Assembly (NCBI GenBank): GCA_030220185.1
Contig: JASPKZ010005709.1
Coordinates: forward strand, 112,501 to 176,500
Length of the DNA: 64,000 bases
Source of the DNA: Diploptera punctata
Lineage: Eukaryota > Arthropoda > Insecta > Blattodea > Blaberidae
Direction: 5' to 3'
The notes under the pieces are model-generated. The model was not told where the DNA came from, did no database searches, and saw only the letters and a program-made list of their open reading frames with translations. Numbering within the stretch: the stretch's first letter is position 1; each line of letters begins with the position of its first letter. Below are positions 21,147 to 31,538 of this stretch, in pieces. The position numbers were made by a program, and so were the translations under genes.

Positions 21147-23428
21147 AGACAGTTTTCAGCCTATAATCAATTAAAAATAATGAATACCTATTTCCGAAAA
21201 AAGGACATACATAAATATACAAGAAGTGGATATAACTCAAGATCAATAATTGACTATTTAATCGTAAACAACAAGCTAGGAGCCTTGGTAAAAGATGTGA
21301 GAGTACATAGAGGCAGCGATATATACTCTGATCACTATCTCGTGATAAGCAAAATAAACATAATAGCTAAATGGCGGAAAAATAACATAAAGAACAAAAG
21401 AAACCAAGAAGAAGTATATAAAATATATTTATTACAAGATCAAAGTATTAGACAACATTATGAAAGCAGAATGAATAAATATATATCAGAGATAGCGACG
21501 TCAGAAGATATAAATATTGAATGGGAAAATATATCAAATGTAATACATAAAACAGCAAATGAGATATTAGGAAAGAAAAATAGAATAAGGAATAGGAAGG
21601 GCTTGAGAACTTGGAATGCGAATATACAAAATGCAGTGAATGAAAAACAAAAAGCATATCATACATACTTACGACTGAAAACAGAAGAATCTTATGAAGA
21701 ATATAAAATGAAAAGGAGAATTGCTAAAAGCATTATAAGAAAATCCCATCAGGAGTCATGGGATAAATTTATAAGCTCAGTAGAACATGATATGTATGGA
21801 AGACAAGAAATAGGTTATAAATTAGTGAAACATCTAAATCAGACTGAGAAAGATTCTGCCAGATTGAATATAATCCCAGAACAAGAATGGATCCAGCATT
21901 ATGAAAAACTTTGGAAAAAGGAGGAAATTGAAGGAAAAGAGAACAATGAGGAAGAAATAAAAGTGGAAAATATTGATGTAATAGACATAAATGAATTAGA
22001 AATGGCTTTGAAAACCACTAAGAATAGGAAAGCAACAGGATTAGATAATATAAATATGGAATAATATCAAATATAGTGGAATATTGTGTAAACTACGAAT
22101 ACTTCATCTAATTAATATATGTTGGCAGACCTATGGGATTCCAACCACTTGGAAACAGCAATTGTCAAGAATATATTCAAAAGAGGAGACCGGAGAAATT
22201 GCGAGAATTACAGAGGGATTAGCTTAATGAATACTGGCTACAAAATATATACGAAAATAATAAATAATAGATTGAGAAACATAACAGAAGTAATAATAAG
22301 TGAAAATCAAAGTGGATTCAGAAAGGGAAGGTCATGTATAGACAATGTCTTTACACTGAAACAACTCATAGAAAAGAGAAGAGAACATAACTTAGAAACT
22401 CACATAGGATTTATAGATTTGGATAAGGCCTTCGATCGAGTAAACAGACAAAATTATGGGAAATATTACGAATGAAAGGATACCCGCTGTGCCTTGTTGA
22501 AACAATAAAGACATTATATGAAGACACAAATATAATTATAGATACCGGATTCAAAAGAACAGATGCAATCAAAACAATACTGGATTACGACAAGGATGAC
22601 GTTTATCACCCACTTTGTTTAATATATATATAGACGATATTTTTAATAAATGGAAAGTTTTAGTAAATCCAGGAATAAGAATGGATAATAAAATGTGCAT
22701 AAATAATCTTTTATTTGCTGACGATGTAATCATAATACAGAAAAATGAAGACGACTTACAGAAATCAATGCATGCATTAAATGAAATATGTAAATTATAC
22801 GATCTAAAAATTTCTGTAAGGAAAACGAAGACCATGGCTTTTAGAGGAAGAGATCCAGTGAGAACCAAAATTATTTTAGAAAATCAAAGTATAGAACAGG
22901 TGTCTAGTTTCAGATATTTGGGCTGTGATGTTGGCTACAATGTGGAAAGAGATATTGACTCCAAAATAAATAAATTTCAGACGGTGTGTGGAACAATACA
23001 GAGAACATTCAAAAATAAAATTAGAAAAGAAACCAAGATAAAAATGTATAATGTTATGGCGGTTCCCACAATATTGTATGGATGTGAAACTTGGGCTCCA
23101 GTGAAAAGACAGAAGGATAGAATACAGACGGCAGAGATGCGGTTCCTAAGACAAGTAAAAGGATGTACAAGACTTGATAGAATAAGAAATGAGGATATAA
23201 GAGAAGAATTGAAAGTACAGCCTTTATTGGATAAAGTCACGAATTACAGACAGAAATGGATTGATCACATGGATGGAATGAGCAAGGAGAGATATCCATT
23301 GTTAGCCAGAAATTATCAAGCAAGAGGAAGGCGTGATGTTGGAAGACCTAGAAGACGTTGGGCTGATGCAATATGAAGTCGGAACGGGCAATTGCCTAAT
23401 CCCTGGAGTGATGATGATGATGATGATG
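21147..23428 (+). mobile_element. Non-LTR retrotransposon, best-preserved copy, nested in F1
   Basis: A clean 12-bp duplication AACATGTCTGAA (21135-21146, 23429-23440) and a (GAT)n 3' tail show target-primed insertion. It starts inside the endonuclease domain (SRSIIDYLIV, then SDHYLVISK). RT motifs follow at 22119-22475 (NYRGISLMNTGYK, GFRKGRSCIDNVFTLKQLIE, FIDLDKAFDRV) and 22615-23376 (LLFADDVIII). The post-RT region has RYLGCDVGYN-like and GRRDVGRPRRRWADAI. Frame breaks at about 22064-22119 and 22475-22615. 5'-truncated by about half of the endonuclease. Confidence 0.92.
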
Positions 23429-23435
23429 AACATGT

Positions 23436-23468
23436 CTGAAGAAGGTACAGTGTACCGAAACAGCGGTC
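23436..23468 (+). ncRNA. Hammerhead-like motif, F1 right arm
   Basis: CTGAAGA, stem-loop GGTAC-AGT-GTACC, GAAACAGCGGTC. One substitution breaks the palindromic stem III seen in the other copies. Confidence 0.3.
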
Positions 23469-23628
23469 ACTGAATTATATAATAAATATGAAAATCAAAT
23501 AAAACTACGTTTTATTTTTATTTAATTAATAAATATGGATTTTCATCAAGTAAACACCAACTCAATTGATTATTCAAAACTACTTTCAAGTCTCAACACG
23601 AAAAAATCCAGAAGGAAATTTAAAAATA

Positions 23629-23790
23629 TTCTCTCATGAAATTTGAGATTCAGAGTCTTCATCATCATCATAGTACATTCACGAATTTAGGTCATCTGTT
23701 GACCTGTTTCGGCCTCAAGAGAAACACCATCCAAAAGTCTTTTGAGTGGACGTCCTGGTATATTTCTTTGCTGTGGGTCGTAATATTTCA
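23629..23790 (-). mobile_element. LINE 3' end scrap in the loop of G
   Basis: TCATCATCATAGTACATTCACG and GGACGTCCTGG match the minus-strand LINE tail at 17977-18080. Confidence 0.7.
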
Positions 23791-24052
23791 ATTTCTTCTG
23801 GATTTCTTCGTGTTGAGACTTGAAAGTAGTGTTGAAGTTCCTTAGGACGAGTTACTGGCCCCAGTGGTAGGGCTGCTACCTTTTAGTCTCTGTACAGACA
23901 TTAGGATACCGCATTTACTCAGTACCCGATGCAACGGTTATACCGCCGTGACTCGGTCCTCAGAGCCTCGTTTGTGAAAACGGGTTGTACCAAGAGAAGG
24001 TGAGGATGAGAACTGGGTAGGAGAGGTTACACACACGTCACTACCCCTTGAT

Positions 24053-24351
24053 TCTACTAAACACATTTGCTATGCAAAAAATCATAAAGGGAGGTTACTG
24101 CTTATTTTCATTTTTTGAAAAAAGTATTTTTTGTATCCACTCTCGTGCATTTCCATCTCAATTTAAAAGAACACATGTATCTTAAACCAGTAACTGCATA
24201 GCAAATTTGAATTGGCGTATATTGGAGAGTCTAACCACAACATTTCACACTGATAGCACACAAATTGCATCGTATGGAGCATTTTAAATTTCGGAAAAGT
24301 CAAGAAAAAAAAACACAAATTAAAGTTTAAGTATTATTAATTTAATACATC
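24053..24351. other. No recognised feature
   Basis: AT-rich; TTGCTATGC and TTACTG occur as short inverted pairs, probably by chance. Confidence 0.55.
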
Positions 24352-24359
24352 TCATATTT

Positions 24360-25033
24360 CTTCTTCTTCTTCCTTCCAAGTATTAGGCCAAGGCCTGTTA
24401 CGATCCTATAGAAAATTTTCCCTCCAGCGTTTCATAGGACGGCCCAGTGATCTTCGTCCTCTTGGTATATAATTATAAACAGCTTTGGGGATCCGATTTG
24501 AACTCATTCTTTCAAGATGGTGTTTCCAATTTAGTTGGTACTGTTTAATATATTCCAAAATTGGCGTAGTCTTCAATTCTTTTAAGATATCGGTGTTACT
24601 TTTCCGATCCCATCTGGTGTAACCCGCTGTTCTGCGCATGAATCTCATTTCACAAGCCGTTATTCTGCTTTCATGTTGTTTTTTTAGTGTCCATGCTTCA
24701 CTACCATAGGTCAACACTGGTCTAGCCAAAGTGTTATATAAACGTAATCTGGTGTTTTTTTGTACAAGGGATGGTTTCATAACTTGATTAATAATTCCTA
24801 AACTTTTATTATAACTAGTAACTTTTTCAGGGATATCCTTTTCATCCCAGATAGAGAGATAATATCCAAGATATTTAAATTGATTAGATCTCTCTAAAAT
24901 TTTATTCTGGAGACAGATTTTACTTTGTATGGGGTCCTTCCCATGAAATGCCATAATTTTAGTTTTGTTAATTGATATTTCCATATTAAATTTGGCACCT
25001 ATTTTTTGTAAATTATAAATTGATCGTTGCAAG
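24360..25033 (-). mobile_element. LINE 3' half with uninterrupted 208-codon ORF
   Basis: Duplication TCATATTT (24352-24359, 25034-25041) and a (GAA)n tail. Minus ORF has INKTKIMAFHGKDP, LTYGSEAWTLKKQHESRITA, NWKHHLERMSSNRIPKAVYN, GRRSLGRPMKRWRENFL. 5'-truncated just after the RT catalytic site. A close relative at 36720-37142. The target is the first eight bases of foldback T2. Confidence 0.92.
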
Positions 25034-25058
25034 TCATATTTGAAGAGAAAAATTATAC

Positions 25059-25131
25059 GCTCAGACCGGGTCTTGAACCCGGGACCCTTGGTTTTCTAGT
25101 CCAAGTGCTCTACCATCTGAGCTACCTGAGC
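25059..25131 (-). tRNA. tRNA-like sequence, T2 left arm
   Basis: GCTCAGGTAGCTCAGATGGT start with A box; acceptor 7 bp; T arm CCGGG-TTCAAGA-CCCGG. Anticodon stem CTTGG/CCAAG holds a nine-base loop ACTAGAAAA, so no normal anticodon position exists. Probably a mobile relic. Confidence 0.5.
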
Positions 25132-25295
25132 GAGTACCGATCTAAACGCAAATCTTTCTCTATATACGTTGTAATTCCCGCCCACCAAATGCTTTGAAGC
25201 CTTTGCTTGCAAAGATAGAAGCAATGGCTTCAAAGCATTTGGTGAGCGGGAATTACAACGTATATAGAGAAAGATTTGCGTTTAGATTGGTACTT

Positions 25296-25368
25296 GCTCA
25301 GGTAGTTCAGATGGTAGAGCACTTGGACTAGAAAACCAAGGGTCCCGGGTTCAAGTCCCGGTCTGAGC
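25296..25368 (+). tRNA. tRNA-like sequence, T2 right arm
   Basis: Mirror of 25059-25131: acceptor GCTCAGG/TCTGAGC, B box GGTTCAAGTCC, nine-base anticodon loop ACTAGAAAA. The D stem has a T-G pair (GTTC/GAGC). Confidence 0.5.
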
Positions 25369-25393
25369 GTATAATTTTTCCCTTCAAATATGA

Positions 25394-26269
25394 TTTAAGT
25401 AGTAATGCTGACCACACGTGCAAGGGTATTCAAACTCTTACGTCACGGACTCAATTTTGCTCCTACAATAAAAATGTTTACATGAAAATGATCCTAAAGA
25501 AACAGAGTTATTAAAGAGCAATTAAACAAAAAATGATTTTTTTTTGTCATTTTTCAACAGTTTCGCCATTCGGTTGCCCTTAACCCTTAAATTCCCAATG
25601 TATCCTTTTGGATACATCAAATGGTTTAGTTAATTTAATATTTTAAATAAATCAGAAGAAAACGACTAAAAAGATTCCACTTAAATGTGTGTCCAATTAT
25701 ACAATATGCATAATAATAACAGTTATAGAAGATTCCGTTTTCACTGTGGTCCGCCACATGCAAATAAATAACAGAAGAAATTTTTGTTTTGCCAATTTAA
25801 GGGTTAATAATGAACGTTGGGAAAGCTTCAAGATTTATATGCGTGTTTATAGTGAAGGCAAATTTAACGTTTTTTACAAAGTTAAAATTAATCTACTTTA
25901 AGCGGAAATCTTCTTCACGTCGTTTAAAACATTTTGAGGACTAAGTTTTGGGATAGCGGGTGTGAAAGCTGAGAGTGGGGGAGGGTGTACAATGGCCGCT
26001 CATTAATTACCCCCATTGTCCTGCAGGACTGCCACATATGTCGCACTGATATTGCAGGTGGCAGCACCATAATACTGAAATTAGCGATTGAGTCCGTTGC
26101 AAACGATCCAAAAACAACAGCTTGCACTTCTAGCAAAAAAATACACGCACTTAAAATTATTATTATTACCACATCAAGAAGACATAATTCCAAAAACAAA
26201 TTAAAAACGTAATAGTCAGTGTCTGCACAATTTGATTATTCTCATTATATCGTCACAATATGGCAGATT
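25394..26269. other. No recognised feature
   Basis: ORFs below 92 codons on both strands, none recognisable. A poly-T and (TTA)-rich patch is the only structure. Confidence 0.55.
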
Positions 26270-26500
26270 AGTGCAATGGATTCCAGCTGTGTAAGACATA
26301 ACCAAACTAGTGTGCAGCCCACTACACCATTCTAGACTAGGCACAAACATTAACAATTCTTTCCACATATACAAATCTATAATTCTCGTTTCGCCCGTTG
26401 TCAGGTAGGTGACATAGTGGGCTGCACACTAGTCTGGAGAACTAGAGGTCAACGGTTCGATTCCTGGTTCAGACATTAATTTTTCTTTTCACAATATCAT
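26270..26500 (+). mobile_element. Diverged T-like element with one tRNA-like end
   Basis: ACTAGTGTGCAGCCCACTAC at 26309 is inverted near 26417 as GTGGGCTGCACACTAGT. The right end 26402-26475 keeps CTAGT-CTGGAGA-ACTAG, a normal seven-base loop, and the B box GGTTCGATTCC, then ATTAATTTTTCTTTTCACAA, matching the T1/T2 end. The T stem is poorly paired. Confidence 0.55.
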
Positions 26501-26584
26501 TATAATATTATCCATTATTGGAACTGTGTTAAAATAACAGTATTGGAAAATGTTAAATAACGAAACTACCTTATAACTATTTCT

Positions 26585-27543
26585 CGGTAATCATCATCAT
26601 CATCCGGTATCATGATAGCAGCCACCGTCTTCCGGAAACTAAACGCCATTCCTCTCTGTCCATCCATTGATCTTCCTCGAATCTTCTGATAATCATAGCT
26701 GCTTTAACACCTTCTAGTCAGGTTTTTTTGATCTTCCTTTCCTCCTCCCTTCCATTGGGATCCATTCCATAATAATTTTAGGCAATCTTTGTTCTGTCCC
26801 GCGCCATAGCCTAGTGGTTAAGGCAGGAAGCCTTGACGCACAGCTACGAGACTTGCGCTGGTTCGAGTCTCCACGGGGAAGACATTTTCTCGTGGTATTT
26901 CGGTCAGTATGGGACCGGTACCCACCCAGCATCGTGAAGCATTTGGGTAGCTACAATAAGTAGCAACTCCAGGTTGAGAAAACTAACTATAACGGCTGGG
27001 AGACTCGACATGCCGACTACATGTCACACCTACACTGGCTAGATGATCATCTACCCCTGTGATTGACACGTGTGAATGCGAGACCAGCAGCGGGATGGTA
27101 GGCTATGGGCCTTGTAAACCTATCGCGCCATGGAATTATTAATTATGGAATCTTTAATCTGGCATTCTTTTGATATGGCCGTACAACTGCAATATTTTAT
27201 TTTCTATGATGTCTGGCTTCTCGTGTACACCCATAATTTTCCTTATTTCTTTATTACGTATTCTATCCATTCTAGATTTTCAGCTGATTTTCTTAAAAGT
27301 CCATTTCTATACTTAAAATTCTTTTCATTTCCCTGGTAGGAATTTGCCAAAATGCTCTGAATTATGGTTTGATACATTTTTAATTGTATATTTTATGTAA
27401 TATTTTTGCTCCACCAAACAGGGTTTAAAGCATTTATTGCTTGTTTTGTTTGTGCGATTCTATTTTTAATTTCCACTGTGTTATCGCCTGAATGGTATAA
27501 TTTTGTTCCTAAATAAGTGCATTCAATACTAGGTTTTTAGTTT
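26585..27543 (-). mobile_element. LINE family C, 3' part, split by SINE A
   Basis: Minus strand ends in (GAT)n at 26592. GMAFSFRKTVAA-like and KIIMEWIP occur before the SINE; beyond it the region to 27543 matches, in reverse, the 41011-41535 LINE (YLGTKLYHSGDNTVE-like). Decayed. Confidence 0.7.
26797..27148 (+). mobile_element. SINE A
   Basis: Flanked by AATCTTTGTTCTG (26784-26796) and AATCTTTAATCTG (27149-27161), an 11/13 match. The head CGCCATAGCCTAGTGGTTAA has an A box; B-box-like GGTTCGAGTCTCC. It shares ACCCAGCATCGTGA with the other two copies. Confidence 0.9.
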
Positions 27544-27546
27544 CTC

Positions 27547-27602
<56 letters not shown>
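27547..27602 (+). repeat. (TAA)n microsatellite
   Basis: Eighteen perfect units. Confidence 0.95.
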
Positions 27603-27603
<1 letters not shown>

Positions 27604-27745
27604 GATTCCGGTCATCTTCTAAGATGCCCTCCACAGTTGAGGGAGAAACGTCTGGAAGAAACACCAGTTACAGACCACGACCACATAGCCCGGAATCTTT
27701 TAACATTATGATTACTGGCCGTGAAAGCCTGCATTCCACTAATAA
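27603..27745 (+). repeat. Repeat L with a stem-loop and GAAACGTC
   Basis: AAGATG, stem CCCTC/GAGGG around CACAGTT, then AGAAACGTCTGGAAG, and the shared end GGCCGTGAAAGCCT. The layout resembles a decayed hammerhead core (27617-27653), but the CUGANGA box is not conserved. Confidence 0.35.
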
Positions 27746-27764
27746 TAAAACATAATAATAATAA

Positions 27765-28672
27765 TAACGATAAGAAATTGGGACTGGAAGTAGACATAAG
27801 TAAAACTAAATATATGGTCACACGTAGAAATACATTATCTAAAGGAAATGGACAGTTAATGACAAATGAGTGAAAATTTTGAAGAAGTGGCAGAATTCAA
27901 TTATCTAGGAACAGTACTTATAATTACAAAATGGTATGAGATGCATAAAGAAATTAAACGTAAGCTCAATATTCTGGAAATGCGTGCTATGCGTCACAGA
28001 GACTTGTACCAACTCCTTTGAAAAAACGTTAAACTGAAAATATATAAAGCTGTTATTCTACCAGTTATATTGATAGAAAACATGTACTTTTACTTTAAGG
28101 GGGCAAAGAACATAATGAGTATTTGAGAATAAAGTTCTTAGGAATTTTTTGTACCAAAGAGAGATGAACAGACAGGTGAATGGAGAAGACAGTGAGCTAC
28201 ATGATCTTTATGGGAAACCAGATGTAATAGAACAGTAAAGACTCGTAGAACTGAAATGGGCAGGACATGCGGCACGAATGAGAAATTAAAGAGGGGCATG
28301 AAAACTTATTTTAGGAAAACACCAGAGGGAAAACGCTGTGTAGGTAGACCAAGAATGAGGTGGGAGAATAACTATGATTTTAGGGAAGTAGATCATAAAG
28401 GGAAAGATAATAACAGTTAAGTCTCGTAGACTGCGATGGGCAGGACATGTGGCACGAATGGGGAATTAAATAGGGGCATGAAAACTTATTTTAGGAAAAA
28501 TCAGAGAGAAAGCGCTTTGTAGGTAGACTAAGAATGAGGTGGGAGAATAACTATGATTTGAGGGAAGTAGATTATAAAGGGATGATTCGAAAATATTAGC
28601 TCAGGATAGGGATGTATGAAGAGTTTATGTCCGCGCTGCCATAAACCTACGGGTTCGATAGTGTCAGTAAGT
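27765..28672 (+). mobile_element. LINE A, heavily decayed with an internal partial duplication
   Basis: KYMVTRRNTLSKGNGQLMTN then many shifts. The block GGGCAGGACATG(C/T)GGCACGAATG occurs twice, near 28258 and 28437, so a ~180-bp segment is duplicated. Ends GTGTCAGTAAGTTAGTTATT. Confidence 0.8.
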
Positions 28673-28689
28673 TAGTTATTACAAAAATA

Positions 28690-29115
28690 ACAATAAAAGT
28701 TATAAATTATGTATGTTTTCCATTAAAAATCTGAAATCGGCGCTTCTCCTAAAATTGGAAATAATAGGCTACGGCCTATTTTTCTATAATTACCTCGGGT
28801 AAGCCATCTCTTGATGCAGAGCTATGGGACGTGAGGTGGTATGAGTCCAAATTATAGAAGAAATGTTCTGATTAAATTTTAGCCAATCTGCTTGAGAAGA
28901 ACCAAGGTGGCAAGGAAAATATAGACTATAGGTTTTTTCACGTCTAGAAAATAGCACTGCTCTTATGGAGTAATTCTTGTCAGTAAACGCGTCCTCTTAT
29001 GTGAGATTGGTTTATTACTTAATTCATTTGAAATAAATAATTTAGTTAAATAGCTTCAACAAATTTCCCAAAAAGGTAGGTGCCCGATTTATAAAAAAAA
29101 TCATTATGGAACGAA
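28690..29115. other. No recognised feature
   Basis: AT-rich spacer without shared repeats noticed. Confidence 0.55.
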
Positions 29116-29116
29116 T

Positions 29117-30320
29117 AATTACACTGAGCAATAAAAAAGAAACTTTTTTTTTGTCTTAGAAAGAAAAATATGTGATTCTGGTAGTATTTTGTCTCCTGAA
29201 TTCAAATATGATATCGGTTTTTCTCCATCACGCAAGGTTTCCGAGAGACAGGCATTTATAATTTCAAACACATTAATATTTTCTACATTCGTAACTACAC
29301 AATATTTGAACATTCGGACTCATCTAGAAAGTAAGAAATGACGATTTTCTGTTATATTTCGCCTGTGGAGCATCTTCTTGATAGTCGAACAATAACACTG
29401 TGCAACACGAAATTTGTCCTTTTTATGAAAATAGGTAGACTTTTTCATGGTAAAAACGAATCTGTAATTAGATTTTGTCAATCACATACCTTTTTTTCAG
29501 AAAACCAAAGACATATTAAAAACCCAAAGAAATATCAAAAATAAATTCACAAATCTAAGTGATGCAAAGATTAAGGAAGGAGTGTTTATTGGTCAACAAA
29601 TAAGAGCAGTCTTCCAGGATGAAGACTTTGAAAATAAACTGTTGGAAACGGAGAAAATGGCTTGGCTTGTATTTAAATCACTACGCACGAACTTCCTTGG
29701 GAATAAAAAAATCAGTGGGATGCAATATGTCTTTGAAACTACATTTTCTGGGCTGTCATCTGGACTTATTTCCAAAAAAAACTTTGGTGCTGTCAGCGAT
29801 GAACATGGCGAGAGGTTTCAACAAGAAAATATCAACCTTTGAAAAACAATTCAGCGGAACATGGAGTGGAAGTATGCTTGGTGAATATTGCTGGTCAATC
29901 ATCAGAGACAGCCCAGAAGCCGTCCATAAGCGCAAACGATCAACAAAGACATTTTAATTTGGTGATCTTTGCAATTGTTATGTTTGTCATTATAACTAAG
30001 TTGTACAATTAAAAAGTGTCATTACAAAACATTGATTGGTGATAGAAAATGTTGGATTTCAAAATTGAATTCAGCACATCTCAATTAGTTAAAATCACAT
30101 AGTTTAATCTAAAGGACAGAAAAAAAGTGTTACGTACAAGACAACTTTTTGTTGTATTTATGGCAAATGTACATATGTACAAAGTGTCATTAAAGAAAAT
30201 TGGTGGGTGATAGAAAATTTTGGATTTCAGAAATGAATTCAGCAGATCTCAATTAGTTAAAATCACTAAGTTTCATCTAAAGGACAGAAAAAAAGTTTAA
30301 ATTTGTTGCACAGTGTAATC
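29117..30320 (+). mobile_element. Element K with terminal inverted repeats
   Basis: Left end TTACACTGAGCAATAAAAAA and right end TTGTTGCACAGTGTAA are inverted. Internal coding: 29582-29842 (FENKLLETEKMAWLVFKSLR, FGAVSDEHGERFQQENI) and, after a one-base shift, 29790-29957 (FEKQFSGTWSGSMLGEYCWS, ending KTF). About 1.2 kb in all. The family is unnamed to me; the peptide recurs at 12004-12174. Function unknown. Confidence 0.65.
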
Positions 30321-30322
30321 GG

Positions 30323-30600
30323 CCAGCACATTAGGATTCCATTTGCCTTGATATCTCTTTTCCATAGCTGAAATCTTCTTTAGAAAGTGTTCTCCATTTT
30401 ATTTTACAATGGACAAATGGACGAAAAAACGTATATTAAAAAAATAATTATTTAAATCCATTAATTGAAATAGAAATAAAAAAAACTGTGGGTGATGGAG
30501 AAATTCCAAATACATATTTGAAAACACGATACAAATCTGCATTAAGAACAACTATTGGTACTCATGAGACAAAAATCATGTTGATCAATGTTATCAGCAA
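30323..30600 (-). mobile_element. Second, inverted element K relic
   Basis: Contains, in reverse, the KRYQGKW / AMEKR coding block and CTGTGGGTGATGGAGAAATT, which pair with 11400-12080. It abuts the previous copy directly. Confidence 0.6.
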
Positions 30601-30745
30601 CATATTTAATAAATCAATACTAATAAAATTCATATCAAATTCCGTTGAGGTGAAGTCATATGATGAAAGTTAAAAATTAAATTGTATCTGTTGGTAGGTG
30701 CCGTCGTCCTCAACTTTGTTAAAATATTGTATATAAAATTAACTG

Positions 30746-30777
30746 GAGCGCTTTCGGAAGTTATCTTCCATCTTCTG
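30746..30777 (-). ncRNA. Hammerhead-like motif, H left arm
   Basis: Minus strand CAGAAGA, T, stem GGAAG-ATAA-CTTCC, GAAAGCGCTC. Same organisation as the F motif, with U4 replaced by A. Confidence 0.25.
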
Positions 30778-30884
30778 TAGGTTGAGCTTCCGCTACTCGT
30801 TGTTGTTGTGTACGGTGATGTATACAAACAGTTGGAGTATACATCACCGTACACAACAACAACGAGTGGCGGAAGCTCAACCTG

Positions 30885-30916
30885 CAGAAGATGGAAGATA
30901 ACTTCCGAAAGCGCTC
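30885..30916 (+). ncRNA. Hammerhead-like motif, H right arm
   Basis: CAGAAGA, T, stem GGAAG-ATAA-CTTCC, GAAA, palindromic AGCGCT, then C. CTG before and CAG after can pair as stem I, extended by AA/TT past a bulged C. Confidence 0.3.
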
Positions 30917-31033
30917 CAGTTAATTTTATATACAGTATATTAACAAAGTTGAGGACGACAGCACCTACCAACAGGTACAATTTAATTTTTGCCTTTCATC
31001 ATTTTTAATAAAGTTAGGGGGTGAACTCATTTA

Positions 31034-31361
31034 TTGGAACAGCGGCTAGCGGAGATGCCATTGAACAATCCTGTTTCAATGAAACTTGGAGATGATAATA
31101 TTTCCATCTGTCACTCAGTCTATGGCATCAAGTGGAAAAGCGTTCCCATAAGAGCAATACCAATATCTTTAAGTCACGCTTATACAGTTACCTGTTGTCT
31201 AATAATTAATTTTTCTCTATTTATTTAATTTTATACTATGTCATTAATCTTTTCCTGTTTTTTTATATATATATTGTACATATATATTTAATTCGTTAAA
31301 TTTAGAATAAATCAAAATACATTATAAATATTAATTGTATTGTATTCATAACTTGTAATCG

Positions 31362-31396
<35 letters not shown>

Positions 31397-31495
31397 AATT
31401 TAGATTTAAGACTATTTTTTGTTTGTATTTTTTTTAAACCTGGTTGAGTGGTAGACAAGGCCTTAAGGCCTTAACTCTGCCAGGTAAAATAAAGC

Positions 31496-31536
<41 letters not shown>
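31034..31536 (+). mobile_element. Retroelement 3' region with (ATT)n tail
   Basis: Ends GCCAGGTAAAATAAAGCTATTATT after the palindromic AAGGCCTTAAGGCC. The upstream GIKWKSVPIRAIPISLSHAY-like reading may be the polyprotein end. Includes (TA)n at 31364-31394. Related tails: 3990-4812 and 32426-32490. Confidence 0.55.

Positions 31537-31538
<2 letters not shown>

Larger units (their letters stand above)
20916..23575. mobile_element. Penelope-like inverted-repeat element F1
   Basis: Bounded by the exact 8-bp repeat AAAACTAC (20908-20915, 23576-23583). Left arm ATTTATTATATAATTCAGTG ... and right arm CACTGAATTATATAATAAAT are inverted, and each contains the conserved CTGAAGAAGGTAC ... CGAAACAGC block. 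The right end has an extra asymmetric tail (CATCAAGTAAACACCAACTC). Without the inner LINE it is about 366 bp and non-coding. Assignment to Penelope-like terminal repeats is inference from architecture. Confidence 0.65.
20675..24052. mobile_element. Foldback element G (outermost shell of a nest)
   Basis: Left arm AAGGGGTAGTGACATGTGTA ... CTAAGGAACTTCAAAACTAC pairs with right arm GTAGTGTTGAAGTTCCTTAG ... CACGTCACTACCCCTT. An inner continuation of the arms, 23584-23626 and 23793-23834, pairs too (CAACACGAAAAAATCCAGAA / TTCTGGATTTCTTCGTGTTG). The left arm is split by element F1, and the loop holds a LINE scrap. Confidence 0.75.
25034..25393. mobile_element. Foldback element T2, tRNA-like sequence in both arms
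   Basis: Near-perfect arms of 168 bp (25034-25201, 25226-25393) around a 24-nt loop. Ends TCATATTTGAAG / CTTCAAATATGA. Each arm contains a complete tRNA-like sequence, with its 3' end outward, and a shared inner part (ATATACGTTGTAATTCCCGC). No ORF. Confidence 0.9.
30661..31001. mobile_element. Palindromic element H (164-bp arms)
   Basis: Arms 30661-30824 and 30838-31001 are almost identical in reverse around 13 nt. Each contains TTGAGGACGAC, CACCTACCAACAG and a hammerhead-like stem-loop block. A lone fragment, including flanking CACCTCAACGGAATTTGATA, is at 34543-34610, so the full element is longer than the palindrome. Mirror ORFs are a by-product. Confidence 0.85.

Noticed and set aside
24406..25032. 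208-codon ORF as a host gene
   Set aside because: It is the C-terminal end of a LINE with target duplication and (GAA)n tail; relatives occur many times in the window.
30630..30980. 116-codon minus ORF and its 66-codon plus mirror
   Set aside because: Mirror translations of a palindrome.
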